Source: Nitrospirota bacterium (GTDB lineage: Bacteria > Nitrospirota > Nitrospiria > Nitrospirales > UBA8639). From it: 13,665 bases of DNA. The notes beneath the pieces are model-generated. The model worked only from the letters and a program-made list of their open reading frames with translations, did no database searches and had not been told where the DNA came from. Of the stretch, positions 13,116 through 13,665 are shown in pieces. A program made the translations under genes and the position numbers. The stretch spans positions 1 to 13,665 of the forward strand of contig QJYE01000491.1 of assembly GCA_003235785.1 (NCBI GenBank). Reading direction: 5' to 3'. Within the stretch, counting starts at the first letter, position 1, and every line of letters starts with the position of its first letter.

Positions 13116-13481
13116 CTAGGATGCTTCCCTTGAATCTCCTGGGCCTTCAAACGATTTCCAGGCTTCCTCTTCACTATTAAAAATAGGAATCCATTCATTG
13201 ATTTCAGTCAACTCCAAAATATCCCGCACGAATCCTAACGGGGCAATAATGCCCAGTTTCCCCCCGATTCGCTGAAACCGGCGCTGGGCTAAGACCAACC
13301 ACCCTAAAGCCGCGCTATCGATAAAGGACACGGCCACCATATTCAGCACCACAAACCGGTAGCCTTGCGTAATAGCATGGTCAATCCGCCATTTGAAATC
13401 TTGCCGGGCATGTTGATCAAAACGCCCCACAAATGTTTCGACGACTGTATGTTCACTGAGACTGCGTTCGGACAGGCCCAT
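13116..13481 (-). CDS. STAS-domain protein, anti-sigma-factor-antagonist (SpoIIAA/RsbV) type
   Basis: A 121-residue single STAS domain. Visible: strand VVETFVGRFDQH, helix ARQDFKWRIDHAI, strand FVVLNMVAVSFIDSAALGWLVLA with the central D-S-A-A-L-G motif (S56 is the expected phosphorylation site), and IIAPLGFVRDILELTEINEWIPIFNSEEEAW, the usual C-terminal half. Such proteins bind a partner-switch kinase or anti-sigma factor depending on serine phosphorylation. No cognate kinase or phosphatase lies in the window. The ATG at 13479-13481 has GGGGGGGAAGG directly upstream. The gene heads a two-gene unit with PilZ. Confidence 0.88.
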   Translation of the reverse strand: MGLSERSLSEHTVVETFVGRFDQHARQDFKWRIDHAITQGYRFVVLNMVAVSFIDSAALGWLVLAQRRFQRIGGKLGIIAPLGFVRDILELTEINEWIPIFNSEEEAWKSFEGPGDSREAS

Positions 13482-13544
13482 ACCTTCCCCCCCATGCCAT
13501 TGATTCGTCTTCCCTGTCTATCGGCCTCGGGGAAAGAAGTCTTA

Positions 13545-13665
13545 ACTGGATCTGTTGAAAAACGCCTCTAGCAGCGTTCTCTCAATTTTTCTGTGCTCAC
13601 GTACTGGAAGTACCCTCCGGACAAAAAAACGGCTACGGCCTTCCCTTCGGCATCGCTCAGGACGG
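13545..13665. repeat. Hairpin-rich intergenic element at the right edge (probable dispersed repeat, truncated)
   Basis: Between the STAS gene and the window end I see no convincing gene. Three short hairpins follow one another: AACGC/GCGTT (13561-13565 with 13574-13578), GTACT/AGTAC (13601-13605 with 13609-13613) and GGC/GCC around TACG beside a run of seven A (T on the minus strand) near 13625. The composition differs from the neighbouring genes. It resembles intergenic repeats I associate with Nitrospira-like genomes, but no second copy lies in this window to prove it. Confidence 0.4.

Noticed and set aside
1..13665. CRISPR arrays, tRNA and rRNA genes, known riboswitches
   Set aside because: No regularly spaced repeats, cloverleaf with conserved T-loop, rRNA core sequence or recognised riboswitch core was found on reading both strands.

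Overview
The window is 13.7 kb of bacterial chromosome with mid-range base composition. It holds about 17 protein genes and no rRNA, tRNA or CRISPR array. The gene content (MraZ with ComF and FmdB, a VIT/VWA secreted protein, a STAS plus PilZ pair, many scattered toxin-antitoxin pairs, dispersed palindromic repeats) suggests a free-living Gram-negative environmental bacterium. A Nitrospirota (Nitrospira-like) host is my best guess, but it rests on general resemblance and is not proven by any marker here.

Region 1 (1-1610) is accessory DNA. The left edge cuts a minus-strand tyrosine recombinase. Just upstream of its start lies a perfect 13-6-13 bp inverted repeat whose inner ends (ATAA...TTAT) look like a dif/Xer-type crossover site. 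Next to it is a complete vapBC toxin-antitoxin operon with a readable promoter and operator.

Region 2 (1580-4300) holds one large minus-strand gene for a secreted protein with VIT and von Willebrand A domains and an unusual C-terminal module. A strong hairpin follows it. A divergent control region separates it from region 3.

Region 3 (4190-5260) holds a second toxin-antitoxin pair, parDE, with a palindromic operator over its promoter. Facing it are two small minus-strand genes: a basic DUF2986-like protein and an overlapping 46-codon ORF.

Region 4 (5370-9928) is an ABC export-type system of the YbbA-YbbP/LolCDE/MacB class. The ATPase gene and a class 1A dihydroorotate dehydrogenase gene form one tight minus-strand operon. 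The large two-domain FtsX permease gene lies further along the same strand. Between the dehydrogenase and the permease sits a plus-strand gene for a stand-alone LuxR/GerE helix-turn-helix protein, divergent from the permease.

Region 5 (10046-12594) is a plus-strand row: comF, an FmdB-type zinc-ribbon gene, mraZ (not followed by rsmH/mraW) and a RusA-like nuclease gene. A 77-nt element with perfect 24-bp arms separates this row from a minus-strand STAS-PilZ operon (12703-13481). The right edge holds a hairpin-rich non-coding stretch that looks like a dispersed repeat.
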